In this document: positions 15,238 through 24,077 of the stretch, piece after piece
Layout of the letters: each line of letters begins with the position of its first letter
Numbering within the stretch: the first letter of the stretch is position 1
Source of the DNA: Streptosporangium sp. NBC_01495
GTDB lineage: Bacteria > Actinomycetota > Actinomycetes > Streptosporangiales > Streptosporangiaceae
DNA length: 64,000 nucleotides
NCBI RefSeq assembly: GCF_036250735.1
Contig: NZ_CP109430.1
Span: forward strand, 3,658,001-3,722,000
Reading direction: 5' to 3'
Notes under the pieces: model-generated
What the model was told of the DNA's origin: nothing
Databases searched by the model: none
What the model saw: only the letters and a program-made list of their open reading frames with translations
Program-made: the position numbers and the translations under genes

Positions 15238-16767
15238 TCAGAGCCGGGTGAGGCGCACGGCGTCGGCGACGACGAGTCCCGTGCCGGAGGTCCACCGGCT
15301 GACGCCGACGGCGTTGTACGTCCCGGCCCTCAGGGCGAACGTCCCGATACTTCGCCAGGCGCCGCCACCGGCGCGCTGGTCGACGTACACCGTCCTGCTC
15401 CCGGCGGAGGTGGCGACGATGTACGGGGCGGAGCCGTTGTGGCCGGGGGCGGCCGGGTACCAGACCTCGACCTGGTAGGTGGCCGCGGCGGGGACGGCGA
15501 ACCGGTACCAGGCGACGTCGCTCGAGGTCACCGGTTTGGCCTGCCGGTGGTCGGGGCCGTGGCGCCCGGCGGTGGCGGTGGAGGCGGTCCAGCTCGCGCT
15601 CGCGGTGAACGCGCCGGAGGTGGAGTTGTCGACGGTCGCGGACCAGGGGGCGGTGTTTCCCGTGACGTACCGCATGTACTTGGCCCAGTCCCAGTGGGAG
15701 CCCGGGTCGGTGTGCGTGGCGCCGGGGACCTGGTTGTGCCCGATGATGTGCGAGCGGTCCTTGGGGATGCCGTACTTGTCGCAGAGGGCGCGGGTCAGGG
15801 CCGCCGAGGCGCGGTACATCGCGTCGGTGAACCAGGAGGCGTTGTTGACGAACCCCTCGTGCTCGATCCCGATCGACCTGGTGTTGTAGGACCGGTTCCC
15901 GGCGTGCCAGGCGACGTCCTTGTCGCGGACCATCTGGGTGACGTCGCCGTCGGAGGAGCGGACGACGTAGTGCGCGGAGACCTTCGCGGCGGGGTTCTGG
16001 AACCAGGAGATCGTGCCCGCGTACGCCCCCTGGGTGACGTGGACGACGACCCGGTCGATCTTGTTGCTTCCCGGCCTGCTCGCGACGGCCCGGTTGCCGG
16101 CGTTGGCGGCCACCCAGCTCGCGGCCGGGTAGTCCTGGCTCGGGGCCTTGGCGGCCAGTTCCCGCACGCCCTCGTAGACGCCGCGGTCCGCCTGCAGTTC
16201 CACGGCCGCGACGGTGACGACCTCGCCGCCCGCGACGGTGGCCCGGACGCCCCGGCCGAGGAGATCGTAGACGGTGTCGGCGTACAGCCTGGCCGTCTCG
16301 GAGCCGGAGGCGTTGCCGTACCTGGCCACGGCCGGGTACCACCGCCCGGCGTCCTTCCTGGCGGCGGCGTCGAGGCCGAGCGCGTCGGCGTGGGAGCGCA
16401 GCACCGCGGCGCCGCCGAGGATGTTGGCCGCGTCGTCCTTCCTCAGCGTCGCCGACGGCGTGCCGGTGAGCTCGGCCGCGCGTTCCAGGGCGCGCACGGC
16501 GGGGTTGCTGACCAGGTGCATGACCCCGTACCCGCCGCTCGCGCTCGGCTCGCCGTCGTGCCCGTCGAGGTGCGTCTCCGCGTACGCGAGCGCCACGAGC
16601 AGGTCGCGCGGCACGTCGTACGCGGCGGCGGCGCGAGCGAAGGCGTCCGCCAGGGGGCCCGCCGACCGGGCACTCGCCGCCTGGGCGGGCGCGAGGAGCA
16701 GGACGGCGAGAACGGCGGACAGGATCGCGGCTGACCGGCGGTACGGGCGCGGCCGGGCGTTCTGCAC
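15238..16767 (-). CDS. Secreted N-acetylmuramoyl-L-alanine amidase, multidomain
   Basis: A 509-residue exported protein. A signal peptide (RRSAAILSAVLAVLLLAPAQA) precedes a lysozyme/transglycosylase-like helical region (ALAYAETHLDGHDG, Glu about 68; SASGGYGVMHLV). An amidase_2 domain follows with zinc-type ligands in VVHVTQG, IGHNQVPG and HTDPGSHWDW plus IGIEHEGF. The C-terminal 130 residues form a golvesin-like beta-sandwich (YQVEVWYPAAPGHN, TYNAVGVSRW). It likely cleaves the amide bond between MurNAc and the stem peptide during wall remodelling. GTG at 16767 was chosen for its AGGAGG box 5 nt upstream. AT-rich promoter with dyad lies upstream. Confidence 0.88.
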   Translation of the reverse strand: MQNARPRPYRRSAAILSAVLAVLLLAPAQAASARSAGPLADAFARAAAAYDVPRDLLVALAYAETHLDGHDGEPSASGGYGVMHLVSNPAVRALERAAELTGTPSATLRKDDAANILGGAAVLRSHADALGLDAAARKDAGRWYPAVARYGNASGSETARLYADTVYDLLGRGVRATVAGGEVVTVAAVELQADRGVYEGVRELAAKAPSQDYPAASWVAANAGNRAVASRPGSNKIDRVVVHVTQGAYAGTISWFQNPAAKVSAHYVVRSSDGDVTQMVRDKDVAWHAGNRSYNTRSIGIEHEGFVNNASWFTDAMYRASAALTRALCDKYGIPKDRSHIIGHNQVPGATHTDPGSHWDWAKYMRYVTGNTAPWSATVDNSTSGAFTASASWTASTATAGRHGPDHRQAKPVTSSDVAWYRFAVPAAATYQVEVWYPAAPGHNGSAPYIVATSAGSRTVYVDQRAGGGAWRSIGTFALRAGTYNAVGVSRWTSGTGLVVADAVRLTRL

Positions 16768-16845
16768 GGAGCCTCCTCGGGGAATCGGGGGTCCGGGTCC
16801 CATTCGGACACCGGCTGATTCGGCACCGTAAAGCAGAAACACGAC

Positions 16846-16866
16846 AAGTGTAAATAATTAACACTT
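16846..16866. promoter_or_regulatory. AT-rich dyad upstream of amidase
   Basis: AAGTGT (16846-16851) and ACACTT (16861-16866) form an inverted repeat across a 9-bp AT-only spacer, about 80 bp before the amidase start, in sharp contrast with the GC-rich surroundings. It is a candidate operator and promoter region. Confidence 0.5.
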
Positions 16867-16935
16867 CTTTGTTTGTTTCCGGCAAATCCCTTCTTTAATC
16901 TGATAGGCCGCTATATGCGCAGGTGGGCGGGGGTG

Positions 16936-17166
16936 TCAGCGGACCGCGAGCCGGTTCGCCTCGTCCTTGGAGACGGTGTACGAGGCCCCGCAGAAGGTGC
17001 ACTGCATCTCGTGTCTCGTCCGTACCGGGAACAGCGGGATGAAGAACAGGCTGAACTTGGTGACCCGCCGCGACAGCACCTGCGCCGCCGCGTTGCCGCA
17101 GTTGCGGCAGACCAGGGTCACCACCCCGAGCCGATGGGCCACCGTACGCAAACCGAAGATGAGCAT
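16936..17166 (-). CDS. Small zinc-ribbon protein
   Basis: A 76-residue protein with two CxxC knuckles, CRNCG near residue 20 and CTFCG near 56, the layout of a zinc-ribbon_15-type domain. The intervening segment RRVTKFSLFFIPLFPVRTRHEMQ is typical of the same family. ATG at 17166 fits the family N-terminus (MLIFGL); GTG at 17175 would add three residues. It lies 28 bp downstream of the sugar permease gene on the same strand and may be cotranscribed. Role unknown. Confidence 0.72.
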   Translation of the reverse strand: MLIFGLRTVAHRLGVVTLVCRNCGNAAAQVLSRRVTKFSLFFIPLFPVRTRHEMQCTFCGASYTVSKDEANRLAVR

Positions 17167-17193
17167 CACCCACACATACCCGATACGGGTCCG

Positions 17194-18081
17194 CTATCCC
17201 TTGTCCGCGCCCTCGTTGGCACCGCGGATGAAGTAGCGCTGGAAGATCACGAAGATGATCGCGACCGGGATGGTGGCGAGCACCGCGGCGCCGAGCTTGA
17301 GCGGATACTGGCTGCCGGTCCCGAGGGAGCCGCTGACCAGGTCGGCCAGGCCGCGCGGCAGGGTGAAGAGGCTGGGATCCTGGACGGCCACCAGGGTGTG
17401 CGGGAACTCGTTCCAGCTGCTCTGGAAGGAGATGATCGTCAGGGTGATGACGGCGGGGCGTCCCATCGGCAGCACCACCGACCAGAAGATGCGGAAACGG
17501 CCCGCCCCGTCGATCCGCGCCGCCTCCTCCACGCTCACCGGGATCGACTCGAAGAACTGCTTCATGATGAACACCCCGGCCGCGTCCGCGATGATCGGCA
17601 GGATCAGCGCGGTGTAGCTGTCGTAGATGCCGAGCTGGTTCAGCACCAGGAACTTCGGGATGAACAGCACCACCCCCGGGACCGCGATGATCGCGACGAT
17701 GGCGGTGAAGAGCGCCTTGCGCCCCCGGAAGCGCAGCCGGGCGAGCGCGTATCCGGCCAGGGAGTCGAGGAACACCCGGCCGACGGTGATGACGACGGTG
17801 ACCAGCAGCGAGTTGCCCAGCCACAGCGGCATGCCGGTGTCGACGAACACGCGCTCGAAACCGGCCAGCGTCACCGGGTCGGGGATCGGCGAGAGCGGGT
17901 TGGCCGCGGCGTCGGGCTCGGTCTTGAACGAGTTGGCGACCTGGATGACGAACGGGTAGAGGAAGACCAGCGAGAAGAAGACCAGGACGGCGTACCCGCC
18001 GAAACTGGAGAGCAGCGAGCCGATCCCGCCCCGCCCCTCGGGGCGGGCGGGGACGACGCGAGTCTTGGCCGCGGGCATCAT
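17194..18081 (-). CDS. Carbohydrate ABC transporter permease (MalG type)
   Basis: A 295-residue six-TM permease with EAA motif SVEEAARIDGAGRFRIFW (about residues 186-203) and C-terminal QRYFIRGANEGADKG typical of MalG-like subunits. The start at 18081 (ATGATG) has AGAGGAGG directly upstream and overlaps the partner permease stop by 4 bp. Last transport gene of the second importer operon, order lacI, binding protein, permease, permease, all on the minus strand. Confidence 0.92.
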   Translation of the reverse strand: MMPAAKTRVVPARPEGRGGIGSLLSSFGGYAVLVFFSLVFLYPFVIQVANSFKTEPDAAANPLSPIPDPVTLAGFERVFVDTGMPLWLGNSLLVTVVITVGRVFLDSLAGYALARLRFRGRKALFTAIVAIIAVPGVVLFIPKFLVLNQLGIYDSYTALILPIIADAAGVFIMKQFFESIPVSVEEAARIDGAGRFRIFWSVVLPMGRPAVITLTIISFQSSWNEFPHTLVAVQDPSLFTLPRGLADLVSGSLGTGSQYPLKLGAAVLATIPVAIIFVIFQRYFIRGANEGADKG

Positions 18082-19187
18082 GTCCTCCTCTGGCGCGGCG
18101 CGCGGCGTTTCGCGGTCCCGCCGTCCTTGGCGTCCCTGTCGCGCATGACCCACCGCTGGAACGCCGCCAGCACCACGATGAGCACGAACAGGACGAACGA
18201 GATGGCGGCGCCGGTGCCGTAGTCCAGCTCCTTGAAGGCCGTCTGGTACGACAGGAAGGCCGGGGTCAGGGTGGTCTTCGCGGGTTTGCCCTGGCTCATC
18301 ACGTACACCTGGTCGAAGACCTGCCAGGTGGCGATGAGGCCGAGGGTGAGGACGAGGAACAGGGTCGGCTTGAGCATCGGCAGCGTCACGTGGCGCAGGC
18401 GCTGGCGGGAGTTGGCGCCGTCGAGCATGCTCGCCTCCTCCAGGGTGACCGGGATGTCCTGGAGCGCGGCGAGGAACATCAGCATGAACGTGCCCGAGGT
18501 GGTCCAGACGACCAGGATGATGATCGTGCACATGGCCACGCTGGGACCCGACAGCCAGTCCCACCACGAGAGCCCGAACGGGCCGCCGCCGGTCAGCGCC
18601 TCGGGGGGCGCCTCGGGATCGACCAGGCCGACGGAGCCCAGCAGCAGGTGCAGCACGCCCCGCGCGTCGGAGAACCACGGGGGCCCGCCGACGCCGACGA
18701 TCGCGAGCAGCTTGTTGACCGCGCCGGAGTTGCTGAAGATGAACAGGAACAGGACGCTGATCGCCACCGAGCTGGTCACCGAGGGGAAGAAGAAGGCGGT
18801 GCGGAAGAAGATCTTGCCCTTGAGCATCCGGCGGTTGACGATCAGCGCCAGGCCGAGTGCCAGGATCGTCTGGGCGGGCACCACGATCAGCACGTAGTAG
18901 AAGTTGTTGCGAAGGCTCGTCATGAAGTTCAGGCGGCTCAGGTCGTCCTGGGTGAACAGCTTGGTGTAGTTGTCCACGCCGACGAACGGCACCTGCGCGC
19001 GGAACGGGCTGCCCTGCCCGTTCCAGTCGGTGAGGCTCACCCACAGCGCCATCAGGATCGGCACCAGAAAGAAAACGGTGAGGATCACCACCACCGGCGC
19101 CACGAAGAGCCAGCCCGCGATGTTCTCCCTGGCCCTGTCGCCAAGGCGGCGCGCGGGGCGCCGTGGTGCGGTCGTTGTCTCGGCCAC
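18078..19187 (-). CDS. Sugar ABC transporter permease (MalF type)
   Basis: A 369-residue permease with six predicted TM helices, a large extracytoplasmic loop (about 55-95 and 170-215) and EAA motif TLEEASMLDGANSRQRLRHV (about 258-277). GTG at 19187 was chosen because AGGGAG lies 6 nt upstream; a GTG at 19202 is an alternative adding five residues. The C-terminal Lys/Arg-rich tail (AKRRAPRQRR) is cytoplasmic. It pairs with the downstream MalG-type subunit. Confidence 0.92.
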   Translation of the reverse strand: MAETTTAPRRPARRLGDRARENIAGWLFVAPVVVILTVFFLVPILMALWVSLTDWNGQGSPFRAQVPFVGVDNYTKLFTQDDLSRLNFMTSLRNNFYYVLIVVPAQTILALGLALIVNRRMLKGKIFFRTAFFFPSVTSSVAISVLFLFIFSNSGAVNKLLAIVGVGGPPWFSDARGVLHLLLGSVGLVDPEAPPEALTGGGPFGLSWWDWLSGPSVAMCTIIILVVWTTSGTFMLMFLAALQDIPVTLEEASMLDGANSRQRLRHVTLPMLKPTLFLVLTLGLIATWQVFDQVYVMSQGKPAKTTLTPAFLSYQTAFKELDYGTGAAISFVLFVLIVVLAAFQRWVMRDRDAKDGGTAKRRAPRQRRT

Positions 19188-19255
19188 GTCAGTCTCCCTC
19201 ACGTCCGGCGCGCGGCCCCGGACCCGTCCGGGCCGGGGCCGCGCGCCGGTCTGAC

Positions 19256-20527
19256 TCAGTTGCCGAGCGCGGCCTGTGTGTTCTTCTGCAGGTTCGCCAG
19301 GATCTTCTTGGGGTCACCCGCGGGCAGCTGCTGGATCGCGGTGTCGAAGTCGGCCAGCACGCTGTCCATCTTGGGGGCGTTGACCGGCCCCTGGGCGTAC
19401 TCGGCGCTGTCGACGAACGGCGCGTCCTCGGGGAAGGCCTGGATGAAGGCGTCCTTGGCCGACTGGCGCGAGGGCATCACGCCGAACGCCTTGGCGAAGG
19501 CCATCTGCTGGTCGGCCTTGGCCATCGCCTCGACGAAGGCGATCGCCTGCTCCTTGAACTTGCTCTTGGCGGCGACGCCCCAGCAGGTGGTGAAGGACAG
19601 GGTGCCCTTGCCCTTGGGACCGGCCGGCAGCTCGTGGGCGCTGTACTTGACGTCCGGGTAGTCGGCCTTCATCGCGCCCTTGATCCAGTTGCCCTCGATG
19701 GTCATCACGGCCTTGGCCTTGCCGAAGGCCTCGCCACCCCAGCCCGCGTCCAGCTGCTTGGGGAACTGGGCGAGCTTCTCCTTCAGCAGGCCCTGCACGT
19801 AGCTCAGGCCCGCGACGTTCTCCGGGGTGTCGGCGGTCGCCTTCTTGCCGTCGGGGCTGACGATCCAGCCGCCGGCCTCCACCATGAACGCGCCGACCCG
19901 GTCGCGCGTGTCGCCGATGACCAGCGGGGTGACGTCCGGCTGCTTGTCCTTGAGCTTCCTGGAGACCTCGGTGAGCTGCTCCCAGGTGGTCGGCACGTCG
20001 GCGTCGGTGAGCCCGGCCTTCTTCCACAGGTCGTCGTTGACGATCAGCGACAGCGTGGAGAAGTCCTTGGGCACGCAGTAGAAGGTGCCGTTGTAGGTGA
20101 ACGTCTCGCGCAGGCCGGGGTAGAAGTCGGCGGCGTCGGAGATCTTGTCCGCGTACGGCTCCAGCGCCCCGACGCTCGCGTAGTCGGCGAAGCGCGCGGC
20201 GTCGACGTAGAACACGTCCGGCGGGTTGCTCCCGGCGAAGGCCTGGCCGAGCTGCTGGGTCAGGTCCTGGGCGGGAGTGATCGTCGCGGTGCTGCCCGAG
20301 GACGCCGACCACGTCTGGGCCGCGGCGCGCAGCGCGTTCGTCTCCGCGTCGCCGGAGGAGCCGATGAGCACCTGCAGGCTGGCGGGCCCGCTGCTCTGCG
20401 GGGCGCTGCTCTGCCCGGCGGAGTCGTCGAAACCGCTGCCGCAGGCGGCCGAGGTAGCCAGGGTGCCCACGGCGAGCGCGGCGAGTGCCGCGGTACGGAG
20501 GCTGTGCTGCTTGATCGGCTGTTTCAT
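19256..20527 (-). CDS. Sugar ABC transporter substrate-binding lipoprotein
   Basis: A 423-residue family-1 solute-binding protein with signal peptide and lipobox (TSAAC, Cys about 29), a Ser/Gln-rich tether (SAGQSSAPQSS) and the mature binding domain (LQVLIGSSGDAETNALRAAAQTW). It would bind an alpha-glucan fragment or related oligosaccharide, judging from the divergent debranching-type glycosidase; this is inference. Its gene follows the lacI-type gene after 75 bp and precedes two permeases. No ATPase gene in the operon. Confidence 0.9.
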   Translation of the reverse strand: MKQPIKQHSLRTAALAALAVGTLATSAACGSGFDDSAGQSSAPQSSGPASLQVLIGSSGDAETNALRAAAQTWSASSGSTATITPAQDLTQQLGQAFAGSNPPDVFYVDAARFADYASVGALEPYADKISDAADFYPGLRETFTYNGTFYCVPKDFSTLSLIVNDDLWKKAGLTDADVPTTWEQLTEVSRKLKDKQPDVTPLVIGDTRDRVGAFMVEAGGWIVSPDGKKATADTPENVAGLSYVQGLLKEKLAQFPKQLDAGWGGEAFGKAKAVMTIEGNWIKGAMKADYPDVKYSAHELPAGPKGKGTLSFTTCWGVAAKSKFKEQAIAFVEAMAKADQQMAFAKAFGVMPSRQSAKDAFIQAFPEDAPFVDSAEYAQGPVNAPKMDSVLADFDTAIQQLPAGDPKKILANLQKNTQAALGN

Positions 20528-20583
20528 CGTGCTTTTCCAATCTTCCTGGGGGGTGATCTGAAGGAGAGGTCAGGTGGTCATGC

Positions 20584-20618
20584 GGTCATGACGACTGCCG
20601 GGTCATGACGACTGCCGG
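20584..20618. repeat. 17-bp tandem duplication at end of lacI-type gene
   Basis: GGTCATGACGACTGCCG occurs at 20584-20600 and 20601-20617. The second copy is the 3' end of the regulator gene including its stop, and the first is a duplicate just past it. Confidence 0.85.
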
Positions 20619-21730
20619 AGGACCAGGGACGGCTGGAGCAGTACGTGTGTGCGAGGCCCACCGGCCTCGGGGTCGTCGGGGGCGCCGGGGGAGGGCGGGT
20701 CGAACAGCCGGGTGAGCAGGCCGACGCAGCCGGCCGCGGCCTCGGCCAGCGGCTGGCTGACGCTGCTGAGCCCCACCGCCTTCGCCACCGGCGTGTCGTC
20801 GAAACCGATCACGCGGACCGGGAGGCCCTCCTCGCCGCCGGCCTGGCCCGCGACCGTGAGACGTCCCTCGGCTGTCAGGCGTCCCGAGGCGGTCAGCTGT
20901 CCCGAGGCCGTGAGGGAGCGGACGGCGTGCAGCGCGCCGAGGGCGAGCGAGTCGCTGGCGCAGACCAGCGCGGTGATCGGCTGCTCGGCGCGCAGCAGGT
21001 CGCGGGCCGCCTTCTCACCGTCGGCCACCCCGTCGTCCGTGGCCTGGTCCAGGCCGTCCGGGTCGATCCCGGCGCCGGTGAGGGCCCTGGCCCAGCCGGA
21101 CCTGCGGTCGTCGCCCACGCCGGAACCGGGCGGCCAGCCGAGGAACCCGATCCGCCGGTGACCCGCGTCGAGCAGGTGGCGGGTGGCCGCCGCGGTGCCC
21201 GCCGCGCCGTCCACGTCGACCCAGGGGTGCCCCGGATCGTCGGCCACCTCCCCGCCCGCTTCTCCCCAGGGCCGCCCGAACGTGACGAACGGCAGCCGCC
21301 GCTCGCGCAGCCACGCGGGGCGGCCGTCGCCGTGATAGGTGCTGGTGAGCACGAAGGCGTCCGGCTCGTGGCTCCCGACCAGGTCGTCGAAGGTGTCGAT
21401 CTCCGAACGCTCGTCGCCTGCCGCGTAGAGCAGGATCCGGTATCCGGCCCTGGCCGCCGACGCGGTCAGCCCGTGCAGGAACCGGTCCAGGACCGAGCCG
21501 TTGATCCCGTCCCGGTCCGGCTCGATACGCGTGGCGATCAGCCGCGAGCGGCCGGTCCGCATCTGCCGCGCGGCCTGGCTGGCCCGGTAGCCGAGCGCCT
21601 CGATGGCCTCCCGCACCCGGTCCCGGGTCTCCTCGCGGACCAGCTCCGGGCTGTTGAGCACGTTCGACACCGTCTGGCGCGACACCCCGGCGCGACGCGC
21701 GACGTCAGTGATCGTCACCTTCGTGGCCAT
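20603..21730 (-). CDS. LacI family transcriptional regulator
   Basis: A 375-residue repressor: N-terminal HTH (TITDVARRAGVSRQTVSNVL, residues 6-25), hinge, and sugar-binding effector domain (ALVCASDSLALGALHAV; RVIGFDDTPVAKAVG). Residues 273-296 are four hexapeptide repeats of LTASGQ type inserted in the effector domain, encoded by 18-bp tandem units at 20843-20914. Start ATG at 21730 is preceded by GAAAGG. It heads the operon for the second sugar importer and is divergent from the glycosidase gene; three LacI-like palindromes lie between them. Likely releases both operons when the imported sugar is present. Confidence 0.92.
   Translation of the reverse strand: MATKVTITDVARRAGVSRQTVSNVLNSPELVREETRDRVREAIEALGYRASQAARQMRTGRSRLIATRIEPDRDGINGSVLDRFLHGLTASAARAGYRILLYAAGDERSEIDTFDDLVGSHEPDAFVLTSTYHGDGRPAWLRERRLPFVTFGRPWGEAGGEVADDPGHPWVDVDGAAGTAAATRHLLDAGHRRIGFLGWPPGSGVGDDRRSGWARALTGAGIDPDGLDQATDDGVADGEKAARDLLRAEQPITALVCASDSLALGALHAVRSLTASGQLTASGRLTAEGRLTVAGQAGGEEGLPVRVIGFDDTPVAKAVGLSSVSQPLAEAAAGCVGLLTRLFDPPSPGAPDDPEAGGPRTHVLLQPSLVLRQSS
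20843..20914 (-). repeat. 18-bp in-frame repeats in LacI effector domain
   Basis: Four units encode LTASGQ, LTASGR, LTAEGR and LTVAGQ. They interrupt a surface position of the effector domain between ALHAVRS and the VRVIGFDD strand, where LacI proteins usually have only a short loop. Confidence 0.9.
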
Positions 21731-21747
21731 GTGCACCTTTCTGAGGG

Positions 21748-21821
21748 TTTGAACGCTCAAAGGGGCATAGTGCATGATTGGATCGTTCAAGTAAACGGAG
21801 CGTAATGGTTGGATCGTTCAA
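21748..21821. promoter_or_regulatory. Three LacI-like operators in divergent promoter region
   Basis: TTTGAACGCTCAAA (21748-21761), TTGGATCGTTCAA (21778-21790) and the same 13-mer again (21809-21821) are variants of one palindrome, roughly TTGRAYSRTTCAA. Centre-to-centre distances are about 30 and 31 bp, close to three helical turns, so all three lie on one DNA face. The last two are part of an 18-bp exact direct repeat. Confidence 0.85.
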
Positions 21822-21906
21822 GTAAAGAGAGTGTTTCGCAATGTGCACCCCCCGGCCGTCGTCTGTCAAGGCGTCACCGGCTCGACACGATCTCAGGGAG
21901 TCAGTC

Positions 21907-24045
21907 GTGCTCGACGACGCCTCATCCCCCACCCCTCAGGCGGTCACGGCGGCCGGTTCCACTGCGGCCTACCGCCTCCAGCCCCTGCTGCACGACCTCG
22001 TCAGCACCGTGCAGGCGCCGACCGTCGCGCTGAGCGGCGGCGACGGGCAGATCCGCCCGGCCGGTGTCCAGGGCGTGTTCCATGCGGATTCCCGCGCCCT
22101 GTCGCAGGCCATCCTGACGGTCGACGGCCGGGAGCTCGAGACCGTCGGCCACGCCCCGCAGGGGCCCGGTGCCACCAGGTTCGTCGCGCTGGCCCGATGG
22201 CTGGGTGATCCCGCCCCCGATCCCACTGTACGGATCGAGCGATTCCGGCAGGTGGTACCGGGGGGCATGGAGGAGCGTGTCGAGATCGTCTCCAGCGCCG
22301 GCGTCCCCGTCGCCACCGTCGTGAGCCTGGAGCTGGGCTGCGACTTCGCACCCATCGAGGTGGTGAAGTCCGGCGGCGACACCGCGGAGGCCGCGGCCGA
22401 GTGCACCGCGTCCGGTGAGATCTCCTGGAACTCCGGCGGCGTCCGGGTCGTGGTGACCGGTACGGGCGCGCGGGCCGAGTTCGCCGAGTACGCGCGCACG
22501 GGTTTCCTGCGCTGGCCGGTCGAACTGGCGCCCCGCGGCCGGGTCACCCTGTCCTGGAGGGTCGAGGTGCGCGACCCCCAGGCCGTGGTGATCGCGCCCG
22601 ACCGCCCCGCCGAGTGGGCGGTGGGGGAGGGGGCACCCCGGATCGTCGCCACCGACCACCGGCTGAGCAGGCTCTTCGAGCAGTCCATGGACGACCTGCG
22701 CTCGCTGCGGCTGGCCGAGACCGCCACCCCCGGCGACACCTTCCTCGGCGCGGGAGTGCCCTGGTTCCTCACCCTCTTCGGCCGCGACAGCATCTGGGCC
22801 GCCCGCATGCTGCTGCCGCTCGGCACGGAGCTGGCCATGGGCACCCTCAGGACACTGGCCCGCAGGCAGGGAACCAAGGTCGATCCCGGCTCCGGCGAGG
22901 CCCCCGGGAAGATCATGCACGAGCTGCGCCGGCACGAGTTCGCCGTCGAGGGCAACGGCCTGCACCTGCCCGCCGCCTACTACGGCACGATCGACGCCAC
23001 CCCGCTGTGGATCAGCCTGCTGCACGACGCCTGGCGCTGGGGCGCCCCCGCCGCAGAGATCGCCGCGCTGCTGCCCCACCTGGAGGCCGCCCTCGGCTGG
23101 CTCGGCGGGCACGCCGACCCCGACGGGGACGGTTTCATCGAGTACGTCGACACCAGCGGCCGGGGCCTGGCCAACCAGGGCTGGAAGGACTCCGGCGACG
23201 CGCTGCGCTTCCACGACGGCCGCCAGGCCCAGCCGCCGATCGCCCTGGTCGAGGTGCAGGGCTACGCCCACCAGGCGGCCCGGCAGGGTGCCGACCTGCT
23301 GGAGGCGTTCGGCCGCCCCGGCGCGGCCCGCTGGCGCGAGCACGCCGCGGCGCTGGCCGAGCGCTTCCGGGCCCGGTTCTGGGTGGACGGGCCGAGAGGG
23401 AGGTTCCCCGCCCTGGCCCTGGACCGGGACAAGCGCCCGGTCGACGCGCTGACCAGCAACATCGGGCACCTGCTCGGCACCGGCCTGCTCACCGAAGCCG
23501 AGGAGGCCGGAATCGCCGACCTCCTCGTCTCCCCGGAGATGGCCGGCGGCTTCGGCCTGCGGACGATGTCGGCGGACGCGGGCGGCTTCAGCCCGCTGTC
23601 CTACCACTGCGGGTCGATCTGGGCGCACGACACGGCGATCGTGGTCGCCGGGCTGGCCCGCGCCGGATTCGCCACGCACGCGGCGACCCTCGCCGAGGGG
23701 CTGCTCGCGGCCGGCGAGACGTTCGGCTACCGGCTGCCGGAGCTGTTCGGCGGCGACGACCGGTCGGCGCTCGGGCGCCCGGTGCCCTACCCCGCCGCCT
23801 GCCGCCCGCAGGCGTGGTCCGCCGCCGCCGCGGTGACCGTCGTGCACGCGGCACTCGGCCTCTACCCCGACGTGCCCGAGGGCCGGATGCTGCTGCGCCC
23901 GCTCGCCGGCGCCCCCCTGGGCGCGGTCTCCGTACGCGGCCTGCGGGTCGCCGGAGCGGAGGTGAGCGCGGCCGTCGACCGGGAGGGCGAGGTCGTCGTG
24001 ACCGGCCTGCCCGGGGGGATCTCCACCGAGCGGGCCCGGACATGA
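21907..24045 (+). CDS. Glycogen-debranching-type glycosidase
   Basis: A 712-residue cytosolic protein: an N-terminal beta-sandwich of the glycogen-debranching N-terminal type (PAGVQGVFHADSRALSQAIL, about 50-70) and a C-terminal (alpha/alpha)6 barrel resembling amylo-alpha-1,6-glucosidase/GH15-like enzymes (FLTLFGRDSIWAARMLL, about 284-300; GWKDSGDALRF, 427-437; acidic and Trp residues throughout). It probably hydrolyses an imported glucan or related glycoside. GTG at 21907 was chosen for its AGGGAG box 6 nt upstream; an in-frame ATG at 21841 lacks one. Divergent from, and probably coregulated with, the LacI importer operon. Confidence 0.83.
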   Translation: MLDDASSPTPQAVTAAGSTAAYRLQPLLHDLVSTVQAPTVALSGGDGQIRPAGVQGVFHADSRALSQAILTVDGRELETVGHAPQGPGATRFVALARWLGDPAPDPTVRIERFRQVVPGGMEERVEIVSSAGVPVATVVSLELGCDFAPIEVVKSGGDTAEAAAECTASGEISWNSGGVRVVVTGTGARAEFAEYARTGFLRWPVELAPRGRVTLSWRVEVRDPQAVVIAPDRPAEWAVGEGAPRIVATDHRLSRLFEQSMDDLRSLRLAETATPGDTFLGAGVPWFLTLFGRDSIWAARMLLPLGTELAMGTLRTLARRQGTKVDPGSGEAPGKIMHELRRHEFAVEGNGLHLPAAYYGTIDATPLWISLLHDAWRWGAPAAEIAALLPHLEAALGWLGGHADPDGDGFIEYVDTSGRGLANQGWKDSGDALRFHDGRQAQPPIALVEVQGYAHQAARQGADLLEAFGRPGAARWREHAAALAERFRARFWVDGPRGRFPALALDRDKRPVDALTSNIGHLLGTGLLTEAEEAGIADLLVSPEMAGGFGLRTMSADAGGFSPLSYHCGSIWAHDTAIVVAGLARAGFATHAATLAEGLLAAGETFGYRLPELFGGDDRSALGRPVPYPAACRPQAWSAAAAVTVVHAALGLYPDVPEGRMLLRPLAGAPLGAVSVRGLRVAGAEVSAAVDREGEVVVTGLPGGISTERART

Positions 24046-24062
24046 GCCGGGCGCGCCCGGCT
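24045..24062. terminator. Palindromic hairpin after glycosidase
   Basis: AGCCGGGCGCGCCCGGCT is a perfect 18-bp palindrome beginning at the last base of the stop codon. It can fold into a stable stem and probably terminates transcription toward the convergent hydrolase gene. Confidence 0.5.
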
Positions 24063-24077
24063 GACGGGACGTCCAGA

